Counted from the stretch's first letter, positions 34,060-42,679 are shown. The stretch is 64,000 bases of DNA from Mycobacterium paraseoulense (GCF_010731655.1 NZ_AP022619.1:5208001-5272000); one strand, 5' to 3'. Translations and numbers: made by a program. Notes: a model not told the origin generated them from the letters alone.

Positions 34060-37000
34060 TTACCGCAGCCGCAGCCCGCGCGGGGTGCGGGCGAACCCGG
34101 CTTCCTGCAACGCGTTCGCCACCTGGCCGGGTCCATCCTGGGGCTGCAGCGCCGGCGCCCCGTCGATGCGTTCGATGAGGATCGACGCGACGCGCCGGGT
34201 GGCGACCAGGTCGGCCAGCGCCGCGGCCGCCGCGTGGTGGGCGGCGGGGTCGCCGGTGAAGGTGAGCAGGGACCGCCCGCCGCGCTCGAGGAACCAGGCC
34301 AGGTGCCCGTCCACCAGCGCGACGAGCGCGCCGGCCTTGCGGCCCGGCCGGGCGCCGACCCCGACGCCTTCGCCGCCGGGCGTCGGCCATGGCAGGGCGG
34401 CGCCGTACGGGTTGGCCGGGTCTGCGGCGGCCAGCACCACCGCCCGGTATTCGGGGCGCTCGGGGTCGACGTCGTCGCTGTAGGTGCGCAGCCGGTCGAC
34501 GGTCGAGGCGACGGCGAACTGGGCGCCGCCCAGCGACTCGACGAAGTAACCGCGCTGGCACCGGCCGGCTTCCTCGAAGCCGCTCAGCACCTTGTAGAGC
34601 GTGGCGAACCCGCCGGTGACGCCCTCGGCCGCCACCGCGCCCCGGGTCAGCACGCCGTGGCGGCCCAACAGCAGCTCCGCCTGGTAGTGGGCGCGCACGG
34701 TGGAGTCGGGCTCGGGAGCGGGCAGGGCGGACCAGCGGCCCGCCACCGTCGGGTCGGCCGGGCGGGATTGCGCGTGGGCGACGCTGTAGCGGCTCAGGCG
34801 TGGCGGCCGGTGTGACCGGTGCGCCGGCGCCGCGCGCCTGCGGCTGCCCACGCCGCCGCCCAGCACGGCCCGCACCGGGGCGAACGTGTCACCGGTGACC
34901 CAGCCGGCCCAGACCAGTTCCCACAGCGCGGCTTTCAGTTCGGCGTCGGGGATCCCGCTCTGGGCCAGCTGGCGGAAGAAGTACGCACCCCCGCCGGCCA
35001 GCGTGTCCAGGATCGCGCGATGGGCGTCGGTGAAGTCGATCTCGGCGGGCCCGGCCAGGGTCAAGGGCGCGGAATCGCTCACGTGCAGGGCGACCCAGCC
35101 GTCGCCGGCCGAAATCGGCCCGGCGCCCGACCAGGTCACCTCCCCGGTGGCGAGCAGCTCGTCGAGCATGGCGGGGGAGTAGTCCCGGACCCGGGGGCCC
35201 AGCACCAGCGGTTCGATCGCCGAGGCCGGCATCCGGACACCGGCCAGTTGGTCGACCACCGACATCAGCCCGTCCAGCCCCGAAGGGCCCGGCGAACCGG
35301 GGGAGGCCACCCGGTGCCAGGCCGGCAGGAACCGCCCGTACGCGGCGGTGCTCACCGGTTCCACCTGCGCGCGCAGCGCGGCCAGCGAGCGGCGCCGCAA
35401 CACGCGCAGCACGTCGGCGTCGCACCACTGCTCGCCGCCGGACGCGCCGGAAATCTCGGCGGCGGCGACGAAGTCGCCGCGTACCAGCCGGCCGTCGGCG
35501 GCCAGCCGGCCCAGCACGTCGGCCGTCACCCGCAGCCCCAGCCCGAACCGGGCGGCGGCGTCGGCGGTGGTGAACGGGGTGCGGGTGCGCGCGTAGCGGC
35601 CCAGCAGCTCGCCCAGCGGGTCGGCCACCGCCGCGGTGAAGGCGGCGGGCACGCCCAGCGGGACCGGCGCGCCCACCCCGTCGCGCAGCCGGCCGATGTC
35701 CTCGATGGCCACCCACCAGCTGCGGCCGGCGAACGACACGGTCAGCGCCCGCCGGGCCGCGAGCAGGCCTTCGAGCCAGCCGCCCACCTCGGCCCCGCCG
35801 GCGCGGGCGGCGATCTCGTCCTCGGTCATCGGGCCCAGCAGCCGCAGCAGGTCCGCGACGCCTTCGGCGTCGCGCGCGGCCCGGTCCTCCGACAGGTGCT
35901 GCAGCTGGCGACCGGTCGCGGCGATGACGTCCGGGTCGAGCAGCTCGCGCAGCTCGACGCGGCCGAGCAGCTCGGCCAGCAGCGTGCTGTCCAGCGACAG
36001 CGCGGCGGCCCGGCGCTCGGCCAGCGGCGAGTCGCCCTCGTACATGAACGCGCCGACGTAGCCGAACAGCAGGGACGCGGCGAACGGGGACGGCCGCGCC
36101 GTCTCCGTTTCGAGCATCCGCACCTTGCGCTGGGCGATGCCGGCCATCAGCGCGACCAGGGCGGGGACGTCGTAGACGTCCTGCAGGCATTCGCGGACGG
36201 TCTCCAGCACCACGGGGAAGTCGGGGTATTTGCGCGCCACTTCCAGCAGCTGCGCCGCGCGCCGGCGCTGCTGCCACAGCGGCGAGCGGCGCCCGGGGTG
36301 GCGGCGCGGCAGCAGCAGCGCCCGGGCCGCGCACTCCCGGAACCGCGATGCGAACAGCGCCGAACCGCCCACCTCGGCGGTGACGACGGGGTCGATCTCG
36401 TCGGGGTCGAAAACGAACAGTTCGGCGCCGGGCGGGGTCTCGCCGGAATCCGAAAGCGTGTCGGGCAACCGCACCACGATGCCGTCGTCGGACGCGGTCG
36501 GCTTCTCGTCGAGGCCGTAGCGCTCCCGCAGCCGGCGGCCCACCGCCAGCGCCAGCGGCCCGTTGACGCGCAGCCCGTAGGGCGAGTGCAGGATCACCCG
36601 CCAATCGCCCAGCTCGTCGCGGAACCGCTCGACCAGCAGGGTGGTGTCGGTGGGAACCACCCCCGCGGCGGTCCGCTGCTCGTCCAGCAGCGCCCACATG
36701 TTGTCCGTCGCGTAGGCGTCGAAGCCCAGGCCGGCGCAGCGGGCATTGAACGCCTCGCGGCCCAGCCCGGCCAGCTCGCCGGTGAACGCGCCGAGCGCGG
36801 CACCCAGCTCGGCCGGCCGTCCCACGCCGTCGCCCCGCCAGAACGGCAACCGGGCCGGCTGCCCGGGCGCGGGAATCACCAGCACCCGGTCGTGGGTGAT
36901 CTCGGTGATCCGCCAGCTGGTGGCGCCCAGCGAGATCACGTCGCCGGGCCGGGACTCGTACACCATCTCTTCCTCGAGCTCACCCACCCGCGTGGGCTTT

Positions 37001-38631
37001 TCGGCCTCGGACGCGAGGTACACGGTGAACAGCCCGCGGTCGGGGATGGCGCCGCCGGAGGTGACGGCCAGCCGCTGCGCGCCGGGCCGCGCGGTCAGCG
37101 TGCCGGTGTCGCGGTCGTAGACCAGGCGCGGCCGCAGCTCGGCGAACTCGGTCGACGGGTACTTGCCCGACAACAGGTCCAGGGTGGCCTCGTACACACT
37201 GCGCGGCAGCGTCGCGAACGGGGCGCTGCGGCGCACGGTGTCGAACCACCGGTCGGCGTCCAGCGGCTCCAGCGCGGCGGCCGCCACCGTCTGTTGCGCG
37301 AGGATGTCCAGCGGGTTGGCGGGCACCCGCATCGTCTCGATCTGGCCGGCCAGCATCCGCTGCACGGTCACCGCGCAGCCGATCAGGTCGGTGCGGTGCT
37401 TCGGGAACAGGATGCCCTGGGAGACCTCGCCGACCTGGTGGCCGGCCCGCCCGATGCGCTGCAGGCCGCTGGCCACCGACGGCGGCGCCTCCACCTGGAT
37501 CACCAGGTCGACCGCGCCCATGTCGATGCCCAGCTCCAGGCTCGAGGTCGCCACCACAGCCTTGAGCAGCCCGCGCTTGAGGTCCTCTTCCACCAGGGCC
37601 CGCTGCTCCTTGCTCACCGAGCCGTGGTGGGCGCGCGCCAGTATCGGGTCGGCGCCGTAGGTCTGGCCGCTGCCCATGATGTGCGCGGGCGCCCCGCCCG
37701 GCACCCCGCGGTTGGCGTCCGAGGCCAGTTCGATCCCGCAGCGTTCGGCGTGGATCTCGTTGAGCCGCGCGGTCAGCCGCTCGGCCAGCCGCCGCGAATT
37801 GGCGAACACGATGGTCGAATTGTGCGCCTCGATCAGGTCGACCAGCCGGGCCTCGACGTCCGGCCAGATGCTGTTGTTGGCCAGGTTGGCCATGTCGGGC
37901 ACCGGCACCTGCACCGCCAGCTCCACGGTCTTGGCCGCTTGGGGCGCCACGATGGTCGTCGGTTGCTGACCGGACAGGAACCGGGCGAGCTCTTCGGGCG
38001 GGCGCACCGTCGCCGACAATCCGATGCGCTGGGCCGGCGGAGCTTCCCGCAGTTCGTCGAGCCGCTCCAGTGACAGCGCCAGGTGGGCGCCGCGCTTGCC
38101 CGCGGCGATGGCGTGGATCTCGTCGACGATCACCGTCTGCACGCCGGCCAGGGTCTCGCGCGCGGCCGAGGTGAGCATCAAGAACAGCGACTCCGGCGTG
38201 GTGATCAGCACGTCGGGTGGCCGCGCGATGAGCTGGCGGCGCTCGGCGGCCGGGGTGTCGCCCGAGCGGACGCCGACGCTGATGTCCGGTGGCGGCCGGC
38301 CGTGGCGCTCGGCGATGCGGGTCAGGCCGGCCAGCGGGGTGCGCAGGTTGCGCTCGACGTCGACCGCCAGCGCCTTGAGCGGCGACACATACAGCACCCG
38401 GGTGCCGCCCGGCCTGTCGCCGGAGCCGGCACCTGCGGCCAGGGAGTCCAGGGCCCACAGGAACGCCGCGAGTGTCTTGCCGGAGCCCGTCGGCGCGATC
38501 ACCAGCGTGTTGTCGCCGTCGGCGATGGCGTCCCAGGCTTCGGCCTGCGCGGTGGTGGGCCCGGCGAACGTGCTGGTGAACCATTCGCGGGTGGTCGCGC
38601 TGAACCGGCCTAGCGGGTCACGGGTGGTCAC
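34060..38631 (-). CDS. lhr: ATP-dependent helicase Lhr
   Basis: A 1523-aa SF2 helicase. The N-terminal core (about 1-850) has APTGSGKTLAAFLW (motif I), IVDEIHAI (DEVH-type motif II), SATV (motif III) and QRIGRAGHQ (motif VI), followed by the winged helix and Lhr-specific domain. The C-terminal half (about 870-1523) is the Lhr-C-terminal domain typical of full-length bacterial Lhr. Mycobacterial Lhr is a 3' to 5' DNA translocase and RNA:DNA helicase induced by DNA damage. GTG 38631 (MTTRDPLGRF) is the start; an upstream ATG is followed at once by a stop. It pairs with nei2. Confidence 0.94.
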   Translation of the reverse strand: MTTRDPLGRFSATTREWFTSTFAGPTTAQAEAWDAIADGDNTLVIAPTGSGKTLAAFLWALDSLAAGAGSGDRPGGTRVLYVSPLKALAVDVERNLRTPLAGLTRIAERHGRPPPDISVGVRSGDTPAAERRQLIARPPDVLITTPESLFLMLTSAARETLAGVQTVIVDEIHAIAAGKRGAHLALSLERLDELREAPPAQRIGLSATVRPPEELARFLSGQQPTTIVAPQAAKTVELAVQVPVPDMANLANNSIWPDVEARLVDLIEAHNSTIVFANSRRLAERLTARLNEIHAERCGIELASDANRGVPGGAPAHIMGSGQTYGADPILARAHHGSVSKEQRALVEEDLKRGLLKAVVATSSLELGIDMGAVDLVIQVEAPPSVASGLQRIGRAGHQVGEVSQGILFPKHRTDLIGCAVTVQRMLAGQIETMRVPANPLDILAQQTVAAAALEPLDADRWFDTVRRSAPFATLPRSVYEATLDLLSGKYPSTEFAELRPRLVYDRDTGTLTARPGAQRLAVTSGGAIPDRGLFTVYLASEAEKPTRVGELEEEMVYESRPGDVISLGATSWRITEITHDRVLVIPAPGQPARLPFWRGDGVGRPAELGAALGAFTGELAGLGREAFNARCAGLGFDAYATDNMWALLDEQRTAAGVVPTDTTLLVERFRDELGDWRVILHSPYGLRVNGPLALAVGRRLRERYGLDEKPTASDDGIVVRLPDTLSDSGETPPGAELFVFDPDEIDPVVTAEVGGSALFASRFRECAARALLLPRRHPGRRSPLWQQRRRAAQLLEVARKYPDFPVVLETVRECLQDVYDVPALVALMAGIAQRKVRMLETETARPSPFAASLLFGYVGAFMYEGDSPLAERRAAALSLDSTLLAELLGRVELRELLDPDVIAATGRQLQHLSEDRAARDAEGVADLLRLLGPMTEDEIAARAGGAEVGGWLEGLLAARRALTVSFAGRSWWVAIEDIGRLRDGVGAPVPLGVPAAFTAAVADPLGELLGRYARTRTPFTTADAAARFGLGLRVTADVLGRLAADGRLVRGDFVAAAEISGASGGEQWCDADVLRVLRRRSLAALRAQVEPVSTAAYGRFLPAWHRVASPGSPGPSGLDGLMSVVDQLAGVRMPASAIEPLVLGPRVRDYSPAMLDELLATGEVTWSGAGPISAGDGWVALHVSDSAPLTLAGPAEIDFTDAHRAILDTLAGGGAYFFRQLAQSGIPDAELKAALWELVWAGWVTGDTFAPVRAVLGGGVGSRRRAAPAHRSHRPPRLSRYSVAHAQSRPADPTVAGRWSALPAPEPDSTVRAHYQAELLLGRHGVLTRGAVAAEGVTGGFATLYKVLSGFEEAGRCQRGYFVESLGGAQFAVASTVDRLRTYSDDVDPERPEYRAVVLAAADPANPYGAALPWPTPGGEGVGVGARPGRKAGALVALVDGHLAWFLERGGRSLLTFTGDPAAHHAAAAALADLVATRRVASILIERIDGAPALQPQDGPGQVANALQEAGFARTPRGLRLR

Positions 38632-38670
38632 CTACACCATGGTGCCAAGCTGCACCGACAAGAGCGCGAC

Positions 38671-39342
38671 CTAGCGCGGCTGGATGCGGGCCGTCGCCAT
38701 CGCGTGGGACAGTTCCTCGGGTATCTCGGGAACCCGTTCGATGGCGTCGAACAGCGAGTGCGCGCACGCGTCGGCGAGGCGGTCGGCGTCGATCGTGGGA
38801 TCGATGATGCGCTGGCGGCACAGCTCGAAGGTGAACGCCAGCCAGCCGTGACAGATCACCCGGAGGTCCCGCTCGACGTCGCCTTCCAACTTGGCCCCCG
38901 AGATGTTGGCCACCAGGTCGTGGATGCGGCTCATGATGTGTTCGAGCTGGCGGTTCTTGGCTTCGTCGTCGACGCCCAGCAGAACCGGGTCGGACCGGCC
39001 CAGGCCGACGTACGCGGCCCACGCGGCCTCCGGGTTCTGCTCGTGGTACGCCATGTATGCCATGACCCCCATCCGCACCTCTTCGTACATGGTCAGGCCG
39101 GTGGCGTCGTCCATGTTGGTGGTCTCGTACAGCCGGTCGGCCTCGTCCTTGACCACGGCGGCGAAGAAGGCCCGCTTGTCGGGAAAGTAGTGATACATCA
39201 GCGCCCGCGACACTCCGGCGCGCTCGGCGATCTCGTCGATGCGCACCTCGTCGTAGGGCCGCTTTCCGAAGACTTCTGCCCCCAAAGCGAGCAGCTCAGC
39301 GCGTCGATCCTCGGGGGATAACCGCCTTCTGGCTGTCGGCAT
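38671..39342 (-). CDS. TetR-family regulator (Rv3295 homologue)
   Basis: A 223-aa TetR protein. The helix-turn-helix is at about 15-60 (AELLALGAEVFGKRPYDEV, then RIDEIAERAGVSRALMYHYF), followed by an all-helical ligand domain. ATG 39342 is preferred over GTG 39360 because TACTAT (39350-39355) fits a -10 box 7 nt before the ATG, giving a leaderless mRNA, and the inverted repeat GTGAG-N8-CTCAC would then overlap the promoter. Autorepression is the natural reading. It lies 39 bp upstream of the lhr start on the same strand, so read-through into lhr-nei2 is possible. The ligand is unknown. Confidence 0.85.
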   Translation of the reverse strand: MPTARRRLSPEDRRAELLALGAEVFGKRPYDEVRIDEIAERAGVSRALMYHYFPDKRAFFAAVVKDEADRLYETTNMDDATGLTMYEEVRMGVMAYMAYHEQNPEAAWAAYVGLGRSDPVLLGVDDEAKNRQLEHIMSRIHDLVANISGAKLEGDVERDLRVICHGWLAFTFELCRQRIIDPTIDADRLADACAHSLFDAIERVPEIPEELSHAMATARIQPR

Positions 39343-39360
39343 GTGAGAGATAGTACTCAC
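39343..39360 (-). promoter_or_regulatory. TetR promoter and operator-like inverted repeat
   Basis: GTGAG and CTCAC flank an 8-bp spacer that contains TACTAT, a TANNNT -10 hexamer. Transcription would begin at or next to the ATG 39342. A repressor bound here would block its own promoter. Confidence 0.5.
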
Positions 39361-39695
39361 CGGTCCTGAGACACCGACCGGATTGTGTTCATCCGGGCTC
39401 CGCGCCCTGTGCCAGCGACAATAGGTGGAGTAATTGACGGTGGCGTCGGCGGCCCCCGCGCGTCGGGGGCCGGGGCCCGCGCCGGAACCGGGCTCTGCAG
39501 CACGGCGCCGGCCGTGGCAACGTGGCCCGGTTTCACCGCTTTTACCGGTGGGTATCTGTCCCCATGCGTATTCCGCTGGTGCCAGCGCGATCGCAGCGCC
39601 GAGTTTCGTCGCCCATTTGTCATCGCGCGGTAACTATTGCGACGCAGCAAACGATGAAGAAAGCGTTGACGACGCGGGGGACATTAGGGGTAGGG
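39361..39695. other. Non-coding gap upstream of the Rv3289c homologue
   Basis: This stretch holds the SigF-type promoter at 39529-39555 and otherwise no protein-coding signal that I can support. A frame-compatible ATG at 39564, 8 nt after the -10, would add 44 residues to the next protein, but those residues look non-homologous and basic. Confidence 0.5.
39529..39555 (+). promoter_or_regulatory. SigF-type promoter upstream of the Rv3289c homologue
   Basis: GGTTT at 39529-39533 and GGGTAT at 39550-39555 are separated by 16 nt, matching the mycobacterial SigF consensus (GGTTT, 16-18 nt, GGGTA). It points toward the membrane protein and usfY and fits the known SigF control of this locus. Confidence 0.75.
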
Positions 39696-40079
39696 ATGCA
39701 CAAAGCGGAGGAGCGATCGGGTGGTGATCGCTTGGGGCAGGAAGACGGCGAAGTGCGCGCCGCCGTCCGGTTCGCGGCGCTGTCCGCCGCGGCGGCGGTG
39801 GGGTTTCTGGTCATGGCGGCGCTGTGGGTGAGCACCTGCCCGGGCACCGGAGTGGACACCGCGGCCTGCGGCGCTCCGCAGCGCACGCTGCTGGCGCTGG
39901 GGGGGCCGCTGATTCTGCTGGTGGCCGGACTCTGGGCGTTCCTGCGCACCTACCTGGTCTGGAAGTCGCAGGGCACGTGGTGGGGATGGCACGGTGCCGG
40001 CTGGTTCTTGTTCACCCTGATGGTGCTGATGGTGGCCCTGGGGGTGGCTCCGATCGCCGGTCCGGCGCTGGCGCTCTGA
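39696..40079 (+). CDS. Membrane protein, Rv3289c homologue
   Basis: A 127-aa protein with three predicted helices: FAALSAAAAVGFLVMAALWV near residue 25, GGPLILLVAGLWAFLRTYLV near 65 and WFLFTLMVLMVALGVAP near 105. Cys pairs in TCPGTGVDTAACG lie in the first external loop. It has no assigned function but is the usual first gene of the SigF locus. ATG 39696 with a purine-rich AGGGGTAGGG before it is chosen. The SigF-type promoter lies about 140 bp upstream. Confidence 0.75.
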   Translation: MHKAEERSGGDRLGQEDGEVRAAVRFAALSAAAAVGFLVMAALWVSTCPGTGVDTAACGAPQRTLLALGGPLILLVAGLWAFLRTYLVWKSQGTWWGWHGAGWFLFTLMVLMVALGVAPIAGPALAL

Positions 40080-40173
40080 GCGGGTCTCGCCAAAGCCTTC
40101 CGGTGGATCTACCGTTGATGGTGCAACCCGTATTGAGCTGCGCACGAGTACGAAATCTCCACGAGGAGCAGCC

Positions 40174-40485
40174 ATGGGAGACACATTTCATGACCCTGTC
40201 GACCATCTGAGGACCACGCGGCCGCTCGCCGGCGAGTCATTGATCGACGTATTGCACTGGCCCGGGTATCTGCTGGTGTTGGCCGGCGTGGTCGGGGCGT
40301 GCGGAAGTCTGGCGGCCTTCGGAAGCGGACATCATCACGAGGGCGTGACCGCGGGCGTGCTGGCCGTGATCGCCGCGGTCGTCGGGCTGGCGTGGGTGGC
40401 GATCGAACACCGGCGGATCCGCCGGCTGGCGGATCGCTGGTACGCCGAGCATCCCGAGGTGCGGCGGCAGCGGCCCGCCAGCTAG
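40174..40485 (+). CDS. usfY: UsfY, SigF-locus membrane protein
   Basis: The 103-aa product starts MGDTFHDPVDHLRTTRPLAG, a UsfY-like N-terminus. Two helices follow (YLLVLAGVVGACGSLAAFG and GVTAGVLAVIAAVVGLAWVA) around a His-rich loop GHHHEG, then a basic tail. ACGAGGAG before the ATG is a good ribosome site. UsfY homologues are always near rsbW-sigF and are SigF-dependent, but their role is unknown. M. tuberculosis UsfY is annotated somewhat longer; no upstream in-frame extension is convincing here. Confidence 0.85.
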   Translation: MGDTFHDPVDHLRTTRPLAGESLIDVLHWPGYLLVLAGVVGACGSLAAFGSGHHHEGVTAGVLAVIAAVVGLAWVAIEHRRIRRLADRWYAEHPEVRRQRPAS

Positions 40486-40547
40486 CGGGCGCGACGGCCG
40501 CGCTCCGGGTGAGCGCCAGACCATTTTTCGGGTGAGCAGATACGGGG

Positions 40548-40573
40548 GGTTACCAGCCCCGTCGAGTGGGTAT
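40548..40573 (+). promoter_or_regulatory. SigF-type promoter upstream of rsbW-sigF
   Basis: GGTTA at 40548-40552 and GGGTAT at 40568-40573 lie 15 nt apart (16 if the element is read as GGTT). The element points toward rsbW, about 300 bp downstream. Autoregulation of rsbW-sigF by SigF is known in mycobacteria. The spacing is slightly short and the leader would be long and antisense to the small gene at 40619-40768. Confidence 0.55.
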
Positions 40574-40618
40574 CAGGTGTGCACCATGATGAGTGCCGGA
40601 AGGGTTGCGTCTGCGTGG

Positions 40619-40768
40619 TCACCCCAGCATGGGGGACAAGATCACGAAGACACCGACATAGATGCTTACCGCCAGAACCACCACTACGGCCAGCGGGGTC
40701 CCGGCTGCCATCGCCACGCGCCTGAGCCGTCGCGTCCGGAGCGTTTCGGTGGTTTCCGGCCCGTCCAT
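40619..40768 (-). CDS. 49-aa single-pass membrane protein in the SigF locus
   Basis: Read on the minus strand, ATG 40768 opens MDGPETTETLRTRRLRRVAM, a basic cytoplasmic segment. A hydrophobic helix follows (AVVVVLAVSIYVGVFVILSP) and the protein ends MLG-stop. The positive-inside pattern and helix are convincing for a real small membrane protein. An in-frame ATG at 40780 would add MRPV. It is too short for usual gene calling. It is antisense to the presumed rsbW leader and lies between usfY and rsbW. I recognise no family. Confidence 0.6.
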   Translation of the reverse strand: MDGPETTETLRTRRLRRVAMAAGTPLAVVVVLAVSIYVGVFVILSPMLG

Positions 40769-40875
40769 AACGGGTCGCATACCCGGCGGCAAACATGACT
40801 AATCGGCTCGAACGCACGGTCCACGGCGGTCTGCCGGGCGGTAGTACTGTCAGTCAATCATTGCCGGGAGACCAG

Positions 40876-41313
40876 ATGAACGATGCGGGATTGCGCACCA
40901 ACCAGCGTCAGCGCGGGCATCGCGCCGTCGAACTGCACGTCGCGGCGCGCCTGGAAAACCTCGCGATGCTGCGGACGCTGGTCGGTGCGATCGGCACCTT
41001 CGAGGACCTGGACTTCGACGCGGTGGCGGATCTGCGGCTCGCGGTCGACGAAGTGTGCACCCGGTTGATCCGCTGCGCCACCCCCGACGCCGTCCTGGTC
41101 GTCGTGGTGGACCCGCAAGACGATCAATTGGTGGTGGAGGCGTCCGCGGCGTGCGACACCCACGACGTGGTGGCGCCCGGCAGCTTCAGTTGGCACGTGC
41201 TGACGTCCTTGGCCGATGACGTCCAGACCTTCCACGATGGTCGTGAACCCAACCAAACCGGCAGCGTATTCGGTATCACGCTGACGGCGCGACGGGCGGC
41301 CTCCAGCAGGTGA
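40876..41313 (+). CDS. rsbW: RsbW (UsfX), anti-sigma factor of SigF
   Basis: At 145 aa it matches the M. tuberculosis RsbW length. It has a GHKL/HATPase-type fold: VADLRLAVDEVCTRLI is the N-box helix, followed by VVVDPQDDQLVVEASA and a C-terminal GSVFGITLTA strand. It binds SigF and holds it inactive; anti-anti-sigma STAS proteins release it. ATG 40876 is chosen with GGGAG upstream over the longer frame at 40795. Its TGA overlaps the GTG of sigF, giving equal expression of sigma and anti-sigma. Confidence 0.92.
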   Translation: MNDAGLRTNQRQRGHRAVELHVAARLENLAMLRTLVGAIGTFEDLDFDAVADLRLAVDEVCTRLIRCATPDAVLVVVVDPQDDQLVVEASAACDTHDVVAPGSFSWHVLTSLADDVQTFHDGREPNQTGSVFGITLTARRAASSR

Positions 41314-42098
41314 CACCACCAGCTGCCGGCGGCTCGGTCTCGCGTCCGAACGAGTACGCCGATGTCCCGGACATGTTCCGCGAGTTGGCTACCGTGACCG
41401 CCGGCTCGATGGAATTCCAGCGCCAACGGGACAAGATCGTCGAGCGTTGCCTGCCGCTGGCCGACCACATCGCCCGCCGGTTCGAGGGTCGCGGCGAACC
41501 GCGCGACGACCTCGTCCAGGTGGCGCGGGTCGGACTGGTCAACGCGGTGGTCCGTTTCGACGTGGAGACGGGCTCCGACTTCGTGTCGTTCGCGGTGCCC
41601 ACGATCATGGGCGAGGTCCGTCGGCACTTCCGCGACAACAGCTGGTCGGTCAAGGTGCCGCGGCGCCTGAAGGAACTGCACCTGCGCCTGGGCACCGCGA
41701 CGGCCGATCTGTCGCAGCGGCTCGGCCGGGCGCCCACCGCAACCGAACTCGCCGCCGAACTCGGCATGGACCGCGAGGAGGTCGTCGAGGGGCTGGTGGC
41801 GGGGAGCTCGTACAACACGCTGTCCATCGACAGCGGCGGCGGCAGCGACGAGGATGAGGCCCGCGCCATCGCCGACACCCTGGGTGACGTGGACACCGGT
41901 CTGGACCGGATCGAGGACCAGGAGTCGCTGCGCCCGCTGCTCGAGGCGCTGCCCGAACGGGAGCGAACGGTGTTGGTGCTCAGGTTCTTCGAGTCGATGA
42001 CGCAGACACAGATTGCCGAACGGGTGGGCATCTCGCAGATGCACGTCTCCCGGCTGCTGGCGAAGTCGCTAGCGCGGCTGCGTGACCAATTGCAATAG
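41310..42098 (+). CDS. sigF: RNA polymerase sigma factor SigF
   Basis: A 262-aa group 3 sigma factor of the SigB/F/G family. Region 2 is near 45-115 (LADHIARRFEGRGEPRDDL, VRFDVETGSDFVSFAVPTIM, GEVRRHFRDNSWSVKVPRRL), region 3 lies at about 130-190, and the region 4 helix-turn-helix near the end is MTQTQIAERVGISQMHVSRL. It directs stress and stationary-phase genes in mycobacteria. The GTG start overlaps rsbW. The last 30 bp overlap the end of the convergent STAS gene, so the sigma factor and a likely antagonist-pathway gene share a 3' boundary. Confidence 0.95.
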   Translation: MTPPAAGGSVSRPNEYADVPDMFRELATVTAGSMEFQRQRDKIVERCLPLADHIARRFEGRGEPRDDLVQVARVGLVNAVVRFDVETGSDFVSFAVPTIMGEVRRHFRDNSWSVKVPRRLKELHLRLGTATADLSQRLGRAPTATELAAELGMDREEVVEGLVAGSSYNTLSIDSGGGSDEDEARAIADTLGDVDTGLDRIEDQESLRPLLEALPERERTVLVLRFFESMTQTQIAERVGISQMHVSRLLAKSLARLRDQLQ

Positions 42099-42488
42099 GG
42101 ACAGCGACTCTTCGCCTTCCGCCCGCAGCGGTTCCAGCAGCGGCTCGGCCGTGGGCGTCGTCACGGGCAGCGTGCCGTCGGGGTCGCAGATACGCAGCAG
42201 CCGCGACACGGCCGGGCTCGGCGCCATGGCCCAATCGACCTGGGCGCCCGAGCACATGACGTTGATCCGGTGCAGTGCCGAAAAGCCCGCTGTACCAATG
42301 AATTTCAGGCCACGAAGGTCGAGGACCGCGCGGCGCGAGGAACCGATGCTTTGGCGGACGTACGCCGCCAGCTGGTCGGCGTTGGCGGCGTCGAGCTCAC
42401 CGTCGACCGTGATCAGGGTTCCCGAGGGTTCGCCGCGCGCGGTGAACTGCGCCGCGCGGCTGTGCTGCCAAGATTGGGCCACAGGCAT
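42069..42488 (-). CDS. STAS-domain anti-anti-sigma factor-like protein
   Basis: A 139-aa STAS protein: ITVDGELDAANADQLAAYV is the first strand-helix, followed by the switch-loop segment VLDLRGLKFIGTAGFSAL. In SpoIIAA-type proteins a phosphorylatable Ser stands in this loop; here it is Thr66 (IGTAGF), which can also be phosphorylated. Its position beside rsbW-sigF suggests it controls RsbW, a role played by RsfA/RsfB in M. tuberculosis. ATG 42488 is preferred because GGATGGAG precedes it; longer starts exist at 42500 and 42566. It is convergent with sigF and not present at this point in M. tuberculosis. Confidence 0.82.
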   Translation of the reverse strand: MPVAQSWQHSRAAQFTARGEPSGTLITVDGELDAANADQLAAYVRQSIGSSRRAVLDLRGLKFIGTAGFSALHRINVMCSGAQVDWAMAPSPAVSRLLRICDPDGTLPVTTPTAEPLLEPLRAEGEESLSLLQLVTQPR

Positions 42489-42626
42489 GGCTGACTCCAT
42501 CCATAGAGGAGGATGTGCTGCGGAATGGGCCAGGCGTGGACCCAAGGGAGAGAGCTGTGAGTTCAAAATCCCGGCGCCCGTCGACTGATCCGCACGGCTG
42601 TGAACTCAACCTGACCTGACCCTACC

Positions 42627-42642
42627 CGCGGTGCTGCGGGCC
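42627..42642 (-). terminator. Hairpin downstream of accA3
   Basis: CCCGC, a 6-nt loop and GCGGG form a stem about 40 bp after the accA3 stop on the minus strand. No T-run follows, which is common for mycobacterial terminators, so the assignment is tentative. Confidence 0.4.
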
Positions 42643-42679
42643 GACAACGATTCCTGTGGTAATTCTCAGGAACGCCGGA

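Noticed and set aside
34819..38073. A 1084-codon open frame on the plus strand
   Set aside because: It is the GC-rich antisense shadow of lhr, composed of Gly/Arg/Gln-rich sequence with no domain.
39564..39695. Leaderless N-terminal extension of the Rv3289c homologue
   Set aside because: The ATG is 8 nt after the SigF -10, but the added residues lack membrane or domain character; kept as an alternative only.
40532..40798. Plus-strand 88-codon ORF between usfY and rsbW
   Set aside because: Composition is low-complexity and polar, with no ribosome site; the minus-strand 49-aa ORF explains the region better.
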